A stretch of DNA of 13,323 bases. Origin: an uncultured Clostridia bacterium. Lineage in GTDB: Bacteria > Bacillota > Clostridia > Oscillospirales > Acutalibacteraceae. The stretch lies in the NCBI GenBank assembly GCA_947565265.1, contig CANOFK010000008.1:1-13323 (forward strand). Direction: 5' to 3'. The notes under the pieces are model-generated. The model saw nothing but the letters and a program-made list of their open reading frames with translations. It searched no databases and had not been told where the DNA came from. Positions within the stretch are counted from its first letter, which is position 1. Each line of letters begins with the position of its first letter. A program made the position numbers and the translations under genes. Of the stretch, positions 6,896 through 13,323 are shown one piece after another.

Positions 6896-7120
6896 GTGCA
6901 ACAGAAAATCCAAAAAACGGTGAAGGCCGTTTTGGGCCTGGCCTTGGGGGTGTTTATTGGGCGCTCCCTTTGGCTGCGCCAGGACGTACAGGCCCGCCCC
7001 CAGGCATACGCCGCCAATTCCGCCCCCTGGTACACCCCCCTGCTGGTAGAGGGCCTCATCCTGCTGGCAGTTTTTCTGGTTGGCGGGGCGGTATGGTGGT
7101 TGGCCGGCAGAAAGGGCTAG
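6896..7120 (+). CDS. Small membrane protein, function unknown
   Basis: A 74-aa protein with two hydrophobic segments, about residues 10-25 (VKAVLGLALGVFIGRS) and 49-69 (LLVEGLILLAVFLVGGAVWWL), a polar linker between them and a short basic tail (GRKG). It is probably an integral membrane hairpin. I do not recognise the family. The start is taken as GTG at 6896 because GGAGGTG at 6884-6890 lies just upstream; an in-frame ATG at 6866 has no comparable site. Its TAG stop (7118-7120) lies inside the terminal repeat of the palindromic element at 7117-7284. Removing one element copy would still leave TAG in frame, so the insertion appears not to have changed the protein. It is in the plus-strand run between ruvA and ruvB, 86 bp after ruvA. 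Confidence 0.65.
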   Translation: MQQKIQKTVKAVLGLALGVFIGRSLWLRQDVQARPQAYAANSAPWYTPLLVEGLILLAVFLVGGAVWWLAGRKG

Positions 7121-7284
7121 AGTCTGTTTTAAAACCGGAGAAATGCCGGATTTTTGTCCAAAAACGAGGGCTTTCAAGGAAAAAACCGCAAGAAAGGCTT
7201 GCAGCCTTTCGAGGATTTTTGACACAGAAAGCACCGTTTTGGGGCAAAATAGACGGCGTTCCGGCGTTTTAAAACAGACTCTAG
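7117..7284. mobile_element. MITE-like palindromic element with 19-bp perfect terminal inverted repeats
   Basis: CTAGAGTCTGTTTTAAAAC (7117-7135) recurs exactly inverted at 7266-7284, and the two halves stay roughly complementary to the centre. Inner paired blocks include GCTTTC (7170-7175) with GAAAGC (7227-7232), and the central GAAAGGCTTGCAGCCTTTC (7192-7210). TA at 7118-7119 and at 7282-7283 could be a target duplication, giving a core of 162 bp (7120-7281); TA duplication is typical of MITEs mobilised by IS630/Tc1-mariner-type transposases. No transposase is encoded. A related end lies at 1-54. It sits between the 74-aa membrane-protein gene and the Cys-rich gene and would form a long hairpin in the transcript, possibly affecting expression of the downstream genes, including ruvB. 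Confidence 0.85.
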
Positions 7285-7371
7285 GGGTAAACCATAAGCC
7301 AGCCCCACCCATTGCGCAACAAGGCTACATATCACCGGCGCGCCCTGTGGCCGCCAAGGAGGTTTTGCAAT

Positions 7372-7923
7372 ATGCCCGGTAATGATAACGCCCACGCCAT
7401 ACGGCTGTACAATGCCCTGCTGGCACTGGGCGGCGCGGGGGCCGCGGGGGAGATCGCCCAGCGCTGGCCCCTGTCCAAGTCCGCCGATTACCAGAAACAG
7501 TATATGTGGGCCCAAACCGTGTGCGGGTATCTGGAGGAGCACTTCAAAGAGAAAAGCATCACAGAGATCCGCGTCCGCTGCTACTGCGAGGACGGGGTAG
7601 CGGCCGCCAACCGTATGCGCGGCTACCTGCGCCAGGTGTCCGGCGACCTGAACGGGTTCGCCCAAATGCACAACTGGCGGGAGAAGGGCCCAAAGATCGA
7701 GGTCATCAAGGGCGGGCTCCTCTACATCTACCCCATATGCGGCTGTTCCTGCGTCAAACAGGCCAGCGGCCCCCTCTCCAAAACCTGGTGCTACTGCACG
7801 CTGGGCCGCGCCAAAAAGCTTTTCTCCCAGGTGTTCGGCCCGAAAGTGGAGGTGGAACTCTGGGAAACCATCAAGTCCGGCGGCAAGCGCTGCGTGATTT
7901 TTGTGGACCTGCATAAGGTTTGA
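7372..7923 (+). CDS. Cysteine-rich protein of unknown function
   Basis: A 183-aa soluble protein with nine cysteines: C51, C70-Y-C72, C123-G-C-S-C127, C140-Y-C142 and C174. The paired CxC and CYC motifs suggest a metal or Fe-S site (inference). The C-terminal third (WCYCTLGRAKKLF...VELWETIKSGGKRCVIFVDL) resembles the end of V4R or thiazoline-hydrolase-like small-molecule-binding domains, where a conserved 'G-x-C-x-F' closes the fold; this is a weak similarity from memory. The ATG at 7372 is chosen because AAGGAGG lies at 7356-7362; the open frame extends upstream to 7312 without a matching site. It is the first gene after the palindromic element and 57 bp before the RpiB-like gene, in the block that separates ruvA from ruvB. 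Confidence 0.75.
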   Translation: MPGNDNAHAIRLYNALLALGGAGAAGEIAQRWPLSKSADYQKQYMWAQTVCGYLEEHFKEKSITEIRVRCYCEDGVAAANRMRGYLRQVSGDLNGFAQMHNWREKGPKIEVIKGGLLYIYPICGCSCVKQASGPLSKTWCYCTLGRAKKLFSQVFGPKVEVELWETIKSGGKRCVIFVDLHKV

Positions 7924-7980
7924 GGCCAGGGCCCTTCCCAGCCGGGAACAGCCCTGCAAGAGGAAAGGAGCATCCAGCCC

Positions 7981-8634
7981 GTGAAGGTAGCGGTCATACA
8001 GGCGTCCTCCCAAAAGGAGAAGAACCCCCTGCTGTTCCAATGCACGCAAAAGGCAGCGGGCCGGGGGCATACGGTGGTCAACTTTGGGGTGTTCCCGGAG
8101 GAAAGCGCCGATTATACCTATGTGGAAACAGCGGCCCTGGTGGGCCTGCTCCTTTCCAGCGGTGCGGCCGATTTTGTAGTAACCGGCTGTTCCTCCGGCC
8201 AGGGGATGATGCTGGCCTGTAACAGCCTACCGGGGGTGCTGTGCGGCTATGTGCCCACTCCCCAGGACGCTTTCCTCTTTGGGCGCATCAACGGCGGCAA
8301 CGCGGCCTCCCTGCCCCTGGGCCTGGGCTTTGGCTGGTGCGGGGAGCTGAACCTGCAATACACCCTGGACAAGCTGTTCGACGGCCCCCTGGGCGGGGGC
8401 TACCCCCCGGAGGACGCGGCCCGCAAGCGCCAGGATACCCGGCTGCTCAAGGAGTTGAACCGCCTTACCAAGCGGGCCCCGGCAGACTGCCTGGGGGCCT
8501 ACCCGCCGGCGTTGGTGAAGAAACTGTCCGGCCGGGTATGTGTGATGGCGTACATCCGGGCCAACGGGGCCGCCTGGGCCCAGGCCCTGGTTGAAAAATG
8601 GCAGCAGGGCCTAAAACAGGAGGCTTTGGAATGA
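7981..8634 (+). CDS. Divergent RpiB/LacA/LacB-family sugar-phosphate isomerase-like protein
   Basis: A 217-aa protein. Residues 1 to about 120 follow the RpiB/LacAB fold: the core motif VVTGCSSGQGMMLACNSLPGV (around 67-86) corresponds to the family's TGxGxGxxxxANKxPG, with C70 at the position of the catalytic cysteine, and GRINGGNAASLPLG corresponds to the ARxHNxANxLxLG block. Canonical RpiB interconverts ribose and ribulose 5-phosphate. Two features differ: the N-terminal DHAG substrate motif is replaced by QASSQKEKN, and the histidine of the HN block is absent. It also has about 70 extra C-terminal residues. Substrate and activity are therefore uncertain. The GTG at 7981 has GGAG at 7967-7970. 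The stop overlaps the next gene's start (ATGA at 8631-8634), so it is translationally coupled to the AlkD-like gene. Confidence 0.78.
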   Translation: MKVAVIQASSQKEKNPLLFQCTQKAAGRGHTVVNFGVFPEESADYTYVETAALVGLLLSSGAADFVVTGCSSGQGMMLACNSLPGVLCGYVPTPQDAFLFGRINGGNAASLPLGLGFGWCGELNLQYTLDKLFDGPLGGGYPPEDAARKRQDTRLLKELNRLTKRAPADCLGAYPPALVKKLSGRVCVMAYIRANGAAWAQALVEKWQQGLKQEALE

Positions 8635-9305
8635 ACAGGCTGGTAGAGCAGGCAGTGGCGGAGGTCCGTTCCCTGGAGGAACGGGTGCCGCCGGGAAAAC
8701 ATATCGTTACCGGGGATATCCGCCGGCTTTCGGCCCGGCTTTACCGGGAACTGGGGCAGAAAGAGCTTAGGCAGGTGCTGGCCCTCTGCGAAGAGTTGCT
8801 GGTGCAGCGCGACTGGGCGTTGGGGGTGATCGCCTTTGACTGGGCGCACCGTGTCCGGGCCCGGTATGACGAGGGCACCTACGCCGTGTTTTTCGGCTGG
8901 CTCAAAGAATACGTGCGGGGCTGGGGGGCTTGCGACGACTTCTGTACCCATGCTTTTGGGGAACTTTTGCGGGCGCAAAAGGCGTTGTTCCCCCAGGTGT
9001 GCCGGTGGACAGAGGACCCGGGCTTCTGGGTGCGCAGGGCCGCGGCGGTGGTGCTGCTCCCCTCCATCGGGCGGGACGATTACCAGGGGATCGACCCCTA
9101 CCGGATCTCGGACGCCCTGCTGGCAGACCCTCACCCCCTGGTCCAAAAGGGCTATGGCTGGATGCTGAAATGCCTGTCGGAGAAGGAGCCGGAAACAGTG
9201 GAGCAGTATTTGCGCCGGTGCCACAGTGCCATGCCCAGAACCGCCTTCCGGTATGCGCTGGAGAAGTTTAGCAAGGAAACCCGCCGTGAGTTGATGGCCC
9301 TGTAG
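8631..9305 (+). CDS. AlkD-like DNA alkylation repair protein (HEAT-repeat DNA glycosylase family)
   Basis: A 224-aa all-helical protein of the AlkD/AlkC type, which excises N3- and N7-alkylated purines from DNA without base flipping. Helical HEAT-like repeats run through the sequence. Recognisable blocks are DWALGVIAFDWAHR (61-74), GWGACDDFCTH (97-107) at the position of the family's WDxxD catalytic region, WVRRAAAVVLL (133-143) and VQKGYGWMLKCLSEKEP (171-187). The ATG at 8631 has AGGAGG at 8618-8623 and overlaps the RpiB-like stop by ATGA. It lies 41 bp before ruvB, so a DNA repair gene sits directly in the interrupted ruv run. The exact catalytic aspartate cannot be assigned without an alignment. 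The stop is TAG. Confidence 0.82.
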   Translation: MNRLVEQAVAEVRSLEERVPPGKHIVTGDIRRLSARLYRELGQKELRQVLALCEELLVQRDWALGVIAFDWAHRVRARYDEGTYAVFFGWLKEYVRGWGACDDFCTHAFGELLRAQKALFPQVCRWTEDPGFWVRRAAAVVLLPSIGRDDYQGIDPYRISDALLADPHPLVQKGYGWMLKCLSEKEPETVEQYLRRCHSAMPRTAFRYALEKFSKETRRELMAL

Positions 9306-9346
9306 CGGTCAGTGTGCGGCATCCCAACATAACGAGGTGAACCCCC

Positions 9347-10468
9347 ATGATAGAAAAAAGCGGCGGCATAGGCCGGGGCAGCGCCCCCCAGCAGTACGGC
9401 ATAGACTGGGACGCCCAGGACGACATGGATATAGAGGGCCGGCTGACAGACAACGGGTATATACCCGGAGACCAGGAAACGGAAAACCCCCTGCGCCCCC
9501 GGGCCTTTGCCGACTACATCGGCCAGGACAAGGTCAAGGAAAACCTGAAGATCTATATCGAGGCCGCCAAAAGCCGCCGGGAAACTTTGGACCACGTGCT
9601 GCTCTACGGCCCGCCGGGGTTGGGCAAAACCACCCTGGCGGGCATTGTGGCCAACGAGTTGGGGGTGAACCTGCGCATCACCAGCGGCCCGGCCATCGAA
9701 AAGCCCGGCGACCTGGCGGCCCTGCTCACCAACCTCTCTCCGGGGGATGTGCTGTTCATCGACGAGGTGCACCGCCTGCCCCGTACGGTGGAGGAGATCC
9801 TCTACCCGGCCATGGAGGACTTTGCCCTGGACATCATCACCGGCAAAGGGCAGATGGCCGCCTCCTACCACCTGCCCCTGCCCCGGTTCACCCTGGTGGG
9901 GGCCACCACCAGGGCGGGGCAGCTTTCGGCCCCTTTGCGGGACCGGTTCGGGGTGGTGCTGCGGCTGGAGCTCTACAACCCCCAGGAGTTGGGCCTCATC
10001 GTCCAGCGCTCCGCACAGATTTTGGACGCGCCCATTGAGGCCGACGCGGCCCTGGAGCTGGCCTCCCGGTCCCGTGGCACCCCCCGCATTGCCAACCGGC
10101 TGCTAAAGCGGGTGCGGGACTTTGCCGAGGTGATGAGCGGCGGGGTCATCACCCTGCACACCGCCCAAATCGCCCTGGGGCGCATGGAGATCGACGAACT
10201 GGGCTTGGACCAGAGCGACCGGAATATGCTGGCGGCCATTATCAAAAACTATGGGGGCGGGCCCGTGGGCCTGGAAACCCTGGCCGCCGCCATCGGCGAA
10301 GAGGCCGTCACCATCGAGGACGTGAACGAACCCTACCTGATGCAGGTGGGGTTCCTCACCCGTACGCCACGGGGGCGCTGCGTCACCCCGGCGGCCTGCG
10401 CCCACCTGGGCCTGCCCCTGCCCGCCCGCCTGCGGGCGGACGAGGACCTGCAATTAAGAATGGAGTGA
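9347..10468 (+). CDS. ruvB: Holliday junction branch migration DNA helicase RuvB
   Basis: A 373-aa AAA+ motor that drives branch migration with RuvA. Visible are the RP-x-Y-IGQ entry ([11 protein letters not shown], 51-60), Walker A GPPGLGKT (88-95), Walker B VLFIDE (135-140), sensor 1 GATTRAG (185-191), the arginine-finger block LRDRFG (197-202), sensor 2 [19 protein letters not shown], and the C-terminal winged helix ([16 protein letters not shown]). With the ATG at 9347 the protein carries about 20 more N-terminal residues than usual, acidic and Gly-rich. This start is supported by GAGGTGA at 9334-9340; an internal ATG at 9425 has a much weaker site. It follows the AlkD-like gene by 41 bp and precedes glmM by 160 bp. 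The stop is TGA. Confidence 0.96.
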   Translation: MIEKSGGIGRGSAPQQYGIDWDAQDDMDIEGRLTDNGYIPGDQETENPLRPRAFADYIGQDKVKENLKIYIEAAKSRRETLDHVLLYGPPGLGKTTLAGIVANELGVNLRITSGPAIEKPGDLAALLTNLSPGDVLFIDEVHRLPRTVEEILYPAMEDFALDIITGKGQMAASYHLPLPRFTLVGATTRAGQLSAPLRDRFGVVLRLELYNPQELGLIVQRSAQILDAPIEADAALELASRSRGTPRIANRLLKRVRDFAEVMSGGVITLHTAQIALGRMEIDELGLDQSDRNMLAAIIKNYGGGPVGLETLAAAIGEEAVTIEDVNEPYLMQVGFLTRTPRGRCVTPAACAHLGLPLPARLRADEDLQLRME

Positions 10469-10628
10469 AAAACCGCTAAACAGGAAAAAGGCCCCGCCCC
10501 TGGCTGCCCCCAGGCAAAACCCAGGCGGCCCGGGCGGTGGAATGCTGGTTGCGGCAAAAATGCGCATAGGGCAGGGCCCGGCAATATACAATAGAACAAA
10601 GGAATAATAGAATAGGAAGGTGTTTTAT

Positions 10629-11981
10629 ATGGGACGGCTTTTTGGGACAGACGGTATCAGGGGCATTGCGAATAAAGACCTAACCTGCGAGCTGGCCACC
10701 CAGTTGGGGCGGGCGGCGGCACAGGTGCTTACCAGCAAATCCAACCGGCACCCACGGGTGCTTATCGGCAAAGACACCCGCCTCTCCTCCGATATGCTGG
10801 AAAGCGCCATGGCGGCGGGGCTGTGCAGCATCGGGGCCAGCGTGGTGACTCTGGGCGTGGTGCCCACCCCGGCGGTAGCCTATCTGGTGGAGAAGTACAA
10901 GGCCGACGCGGGCATCATGATCTCCGCCTCCCACAACTCCTTTGAGTACAACGGCATCAAAATCTTCTCCGGCGACGGCTTTAAGCTGCCGGACGACCTG
11001 GAGGAGCGCATTGAGGACATCATCCTGGGCCGCACGGATATCTCCGCCCAGTTGCCCCAGGACGAGGGCCTGGGCACGGTCGCCCACGCGGACGACGCGG
11101 TGCGGGACTATATCGACCATGTAAAAAGCACCGTGCACTTTGCCCTGGACGGCATGAAACTGGCCATAGACTGCGCCAACGGCTCGGCCAGCGCCACCGC
11201 GGAAACCCTGTTTACCGAGCTGGGCGCAACCGTCACCATGCTGAACCAGTCCCCGGACGGGATCAACGTGAACCGGGACTGTGGCTCCACCCATATGGAG
11301 GGGCTGATCGAGTACGTGCGCACCCATGACCTGGACGCCGGCGTGGCCTTTGACGGGGACGCCGACCGCTGCCTGATGGTGGACGAAGCCGGCAATTTTG
11401 TGGACGGCGACTTCATCATGGCCATCTGCGCCCTGGACATGAAGAGCCGGGGCAAGCTGAACAAAAACACCGTGGTGGGCACCATCATGACCAACCTGGG
11501 TTTCCAGAAGTTCTGCGAGGAGAACGGTATGCGCTTTGAGGCCACAAAGGTAGGCGACCGCTATGTGCTGGAGCAGATGCGCCTGGAAAACTACAGCTTT
11601 GGGGGCGAGCAGAGCGGCCATGTAATCTTCCGGGACTTCGCCACCACCGGCGACGGGCAGCTTACCGCCTGCCAGTTGCTCAGCCTGCTGCACCGGCGGC
11701 AGGGCAAGCTGTCCTCCCTGGCCACGGCCATGCAGCGCTACCCCCAGACCATGGTGAACATCCAGGTAACGCCTGAAGGCAAGCTGGCCTTCTACACCGA
11801 CCAGCGGGTGCGGGCCGCCATCGATAAAGCCAGCGCCGAACTGGGCGCCGAGGGCCGGGTCATCGTGCGCCCAAGCGGCACCGAGCCCCTGCTGCGGGTG
11901 ATGGTAGAGGGCCGCGACCAGGCCCACATCCAGGCCCTGGCAGACGAGCTGGCCGGGGTCATCCGGGAGGAACTGTGCTGA
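10629..11981 (+). CDS. glmM: Phosphoglucosamine mutase GlmM
   Basis: A 450-aa enzyme that converts glucosamine-6-phosphate to glucosamine-1-phosphate on the way to UDP-GlcNAc, feeding peptidoglycan synthesis. The N-terminus MGRLFGTDGIRG is the family signature. The phosphoserine loop is MISASHNSFEYNGIK with S101 as the phosphorylated serine. The Mg2+ loop DGDADR is at 242-247, the sugar-binding GEQSGH at 326-331 and the phosphate-binding RPSGTEP at 414-420. All key residues are intact. The ATG at 10629 is preferred over an in-frame GTG at 10620, because it gives the canonical start and the AGGAAGG site at 10614-10620 is then eight bases upstream. The 160-bp gap after ruvB holds no convincing terminator or promoter, so read-through from ruvB is possible. 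The stop is TGA. Confidence 0.96.
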   Translation: MGRLFGTDGIRGIANKDLTCELATQLGRAAAQVLTSKSNRHPRVLIGKDTRLSSDMLESAMAAGLCSIGASVVTLGVVPTPAVAYLVEKYKADAGIMISASHNSFEYNGIKIFSGDGFKLPDDLEERIEDIILGRTDISAQLPQDEGLGTVAHADDAVRDYIDHVKSTVHFALDGMKLAIDCANGSASATAETLFTELGATVTMLNQSPDGINVNRDCGSTHMEGLIEYVRTHDLDAGVAFDGDADRCLMVDEAGNFVDGDFIMAICALDMKSRGKLNKNTVVGTIMTNLGFQKFCEENGMRFEATKVGDRYVLEQMRLENYSFGGEQSGHVIFRDFATTGDGQLTACQLLSLLHRRQGKLSSLATAMQRYPQTMVNIQVTPEGKLAFYTDQRVRAAIDKASAELGAEGRVIVRPSGTEPLLRVMVEGRDQAHIQALADELAGVIREELC

Positions 11982-12018
11982 CAGGAAGGGAAAGGTATGG
12001 GGAAAGAGGAGGAAACAC

Positions 12019-12501
12019 ATGAGCCAATTTTTGTGCGTGCTGGCGGTTTTTGACCAGGCGACCCAGCGGGTGCTGGAAGGGCACCAGCGGGCGGTTTTGG
12101 CGGAGGGGTTCACCGGGCGGCAGACCATGGGCATCCCCTTCCATGTGACTTTGGGCACATTCCCGACAGAGCGCCGGGCTGAACTCACCGAAAAGCTCCA
12201 GGGGCTGGAGATGGGCCCGGCGGAGGTGTTTTTCAACCATATGGGGCTGTTTGAGGGGTAGGAGGTGCTGTTCCTGGCCCCGGACGTGGACCGGGCGCTG
12301 CTGGACCTTAAGGAGCGCTTTGGCCCCGAGCCAGGCTGGACCGCCCACACCACCATGCTCATCGACCGCCGGGAGAACACCCTGCGGGCCCTGGACATTT
12401 TGGGCGGCAGGTTCCGCCGCTTTACCGGCCGCGTCGACCGGGTGGCTCTGTATGAGTTCTTTCCCGCAAAATGGCTGGCTGAAAAGACGCTGGCGGGTTA
12501 A
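12019..12501 (+). pseudogene. 2'-5' RNA ligase/2H phosphoesterase-like protein with an in-frame amber codon
   Basis: Conceptual translation from the ATG at 12019 gives 80 residues, then TAG at 12259-12261, then 79 more residues in the same frame to TAA at 12499-12501. The first part contains the first HxT motif (FHVTL, H42) and the second part the second HxT motif (AHTTM, H110), which together form the two-histidine active site of the LigT/2H phosphoesterase superfamily. The intact length, about 160 aa, fits the family. A single CAG-to-TAG change (FEG-Q-EVLFLAP) would explain it. Options are a recent pseudogene, a sequencing error, stop readthrough, or two coupled polypeptides: GAGGGG at 12252-12257 could serve a GTG at 12265. 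The start has AGAGGAGG at 12005-12012, 37 bp after glmM, so expression is expected. Confidence 0.75.
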
Positions 12502-12558
12502 GGCCGCCGGAGGTAGCCTAAAAATCGGCCGAATAAAAAAGTAAACAAAACCCAACGT

Positions 12559-12605
12559 CCGTTACCGGGCCGACGGCGCTCCCACAAAAGCGCCCCCCGT
12601 AGCGG
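12559..12605 (+). other. Potential RNA stem-loop in the leader before the methyltransferase
   Basis: An outer 7-bp stem CCGTTAC (12559-12565) with GTAGCGG (12599-12605, one G-T pair) encloses an inner hairpin GGCGCT (12575-12580) with AGCGCC (12589-12594). It may be part of a larger structured leader with the hairpins that follow at 12609-12694. No known riboswitch class is recognised. Confidence 0.4.
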
Positions 12606-12608
12606 CTC

Positions 12609-12641
12609 AAAAGTTTTTGAAGATTCTCAAGAAACTTTTTT
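12609..12641 (+). terminator. AT-rich intrinsic terminator, possibly an attenuator
   Basis: AAAAGTTTTTGA (12609-12620) pairs with TCAAGAAACTTTT (12627-12639), leaving one bulged base and an AGATTC loop. Six T residues run through 12636-12641. It would end the ruv-glmM-LigT transcript. Its 3' arm is shared with an alternative hairpin, AAGAAAC (12629-12635) with GTTTCTT (12649-12655), so the two structures exclude each other. Confidence 0.6.
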
Positions 12642-12658
12642 CAAAAATGTTTCTTCGA

Positions 12659-12694
12659 CTTCATCTCCGATGAAGCCGGCCGCCGGAGGCGGCC
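12659..12694 (+). other. Two tandem 7-bp hairpins just before the methyltransferase ribosome binding site
   Basis: CTTCATC-TCC-GATGAAG (12659-12675) and GGCCGCC-GGA-GGCGGCC (12678-12694) are perfect 7-bp stems with 3-base loops, two bases apart. The second ends six bases before AGGGAGG (12701-12707). They may control translation or stability of the following gene; the stretch GGCCGCCGGAGG also occurs just after the LigT-like gene (12503-12514). Confidence 0.55.
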
Positions 12695-12715
12695 TTAACA
12701 AGGGAGGCAGTAACC

Positions 12716-13323
12716 ATGCGTACAGCGCAATGGCAGGACTACGAACTGATCGACACCTCTGCAGGGGAGCGGCTGGAGCGGTGGGGGAATATCCTGCTGA
12801 TCCGCCCGGACCCCCAGATCATCTGGAATACCGGGAAACAGGACCCCCGCTGGCAGGCGGCCCACGCCCGGTACCACCGCTCCCATAAGGGCGGCGGCCA
12901 CTGGGAGGCCTATAAGAAAATGCCCGATATGTGGCAGGTAGGCTGGCAGGGCCTTACCTTCCGGCTCAAACCCATGGGCTTTAAGCACACAGGGCTGTTC
13001 CCCGAACAGGCGGTCAACTGGGCCCTGGCCATGGAGCGGATCCGGCAGGCGGGCCGGCCGGTCAAGGTGCTAAACCTCTTCGGCTACACCGGGGCGGCCA
13101 CCCTGGCCTGCCTGGCCGCGGGGGCTGCCGTCACCCATGTAGACGCGGCCAAGGGCATGGTGCAGTGGGCACGGGAGAACGCCGCTGCCTCCGGCCTGGC
13201 GGACAGGCCCGTGCGCTGGCTGGTGGATGACTGCGTAAAGTTCGTCCAGCGGGAGCAGCGCCGGGGCAACACCTACGACGCCATCATCATGGATCCCCCC
13301 TCCTATGGCCGGGGGCCGGGGGG
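12716..13323 (+). CDS. Class I SAM-dependent methyltransferase, RlmI-like (partial, runs off the right edge)
   Basis: The first 202 codons are visible; the stop lies beyond the window. The catalytic Rossmann core is clear: motif I VLNLFGYTGAATLACLAAGA (around 118-137), the acidic end of strand 2 in THVDAAKGMVQWARENA (about 140-156), and the nucleic-acid methyltransferase motif IV DPPSYGRG (about 192-199). The upstream FRLKPMGFKHTGLFPEQAVNW block and the DPPSYG motif place it near the RlmI/RlmK 23S rRNA cytosine methyltransferases (Methyltrans_SAM family), so an RNA substrate is likely but unproven. The N-terminal 80 residues lack a recognisable PUA domain. The ATG at 12716 has AGGGAGG at 12701-12707. 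Hairpins at 12559-12694 precede it, so it may be separately regulated from the ruv-glmM run. Confidence 0.85.
   Translation, partial: MRTAQWQDYELIDTSAGERLERWGNILLIRPDPQIIWNTGKQDPRWQAAHARYHRSHKGGGHWEAYKKMPDMWQVGWQGLTFRLKPMGFKHTGLFPEQAVNWALAMERIRQAGRPVKVLNLFGYTGAATLACLAAGAAVTHVDAAKGMVQWARENAAASGLADRPVRWLVDDCVKFVQREQRRGNTYDAIIMDPPSYGRGPG

Noticed and set aside
7174..8070. 298-codon minus-strand open frame across the MITE and the Cys-rich gene
   Set aside because: It runs through the palindromic element and overlaps two plus-strand genes with good ribosome binding sites; no family similarity is seen.
10469..10628. GC-rich hairpin and a possible promoter between ruvB and glmM
   Set aside because: The CCTGG/CCAGG stem is short and has no T-tract, and the TATACA near 10585 has no -35 at proper spacing.
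10680..12398. Long 572-codon minus-strand open frame opposite glmM and the LigT-like gene
   Set aside because: It mirrors the GC-biased codon pattern of glmM, which has all catalytic motifs; the minus-strand translation shows no recognisable domain.
12019..12501. Amber codon as pyrrolysine or general stop reassignment
   Set aside because: TAG terminates four other genes in the window at sensible ends, and no pyl gene is present here.

Overview
The window looks like chromosomal DNA of a GC-rich, spore-forming Clostridia, most likely Oscillospirales/Oscillospiraceae. This rests on strong AGGAGG-type ribosome binding sites, a YpeB-type germination protein, Firmicutes-style housekeeping genes and palindromic intergenic elements. 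The assignment is an inference from gene content; no rRNA or other taxonomic marker is present.

Layout. Positions 1-54 hold the end of a MITE-like palindromic element. Next come an aldo/keto reductase with a C-terminal 2x[4Fe-4S] region (117-1151, +), a bidirectional terminator, and an XRE-family regulator (1271-1822, -). A 343-bp gap (1823-2165) contains a 171-bp inverted-repeat element and a good promoter for a 64-aa two-helix membrane protein (2166-2360, +). A peroxide-defence pair follows: yaaA (2472-3218) and a Bcp-type peroxiredoxin (3220-3684), one base apart. After a terminator, a ypeB-like germination gene (3810-5159, -) stands without an adjacent sleB.

The second half is one long plus-strand run. 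It starts at a consensus promoter followed by a roughly 101-bp tandem repeat with a conserved hairpin (5241 to about 5558), which forms the leader of ruvC (5590-6108). ruvA (6207-6809) follows. Before ruvB (9347-10468) lie four other genes: a 74-aa membrane protein, a Cys-rich unknown, a divergent RpiB/LacAB-type protein and an AlkD-like DNA glycosylase, plus a 160-bp-class palindromic MITE whose end coincides with the stop codon of the membrane protein. Then come glmM (10629-11981), a 2H-phosphoesterase/LigT-like gene with an in-frame amber codon (12019-12501), and a 214-bp gap rich in RNA hairpins. An RlmI-like SAM methyltransferase (from 12716) runs off the right edge.

Together the right half is a genome-maintenance cluster: Holliday-junction processing (RuvC, RuvA, RuvB), alkylation repair (AlkD-like) and a cell-wall precursor gene (GlmM). 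The left half is redox and peroxide stress. No phage, CRISPR, toxin-antitoxin or biosynthetic system is evident. The most unusual material is non-coding: the tandem-repeat ruvC leader, the related palindromic elements, and the overlapping hairpins before the methyltransferase.
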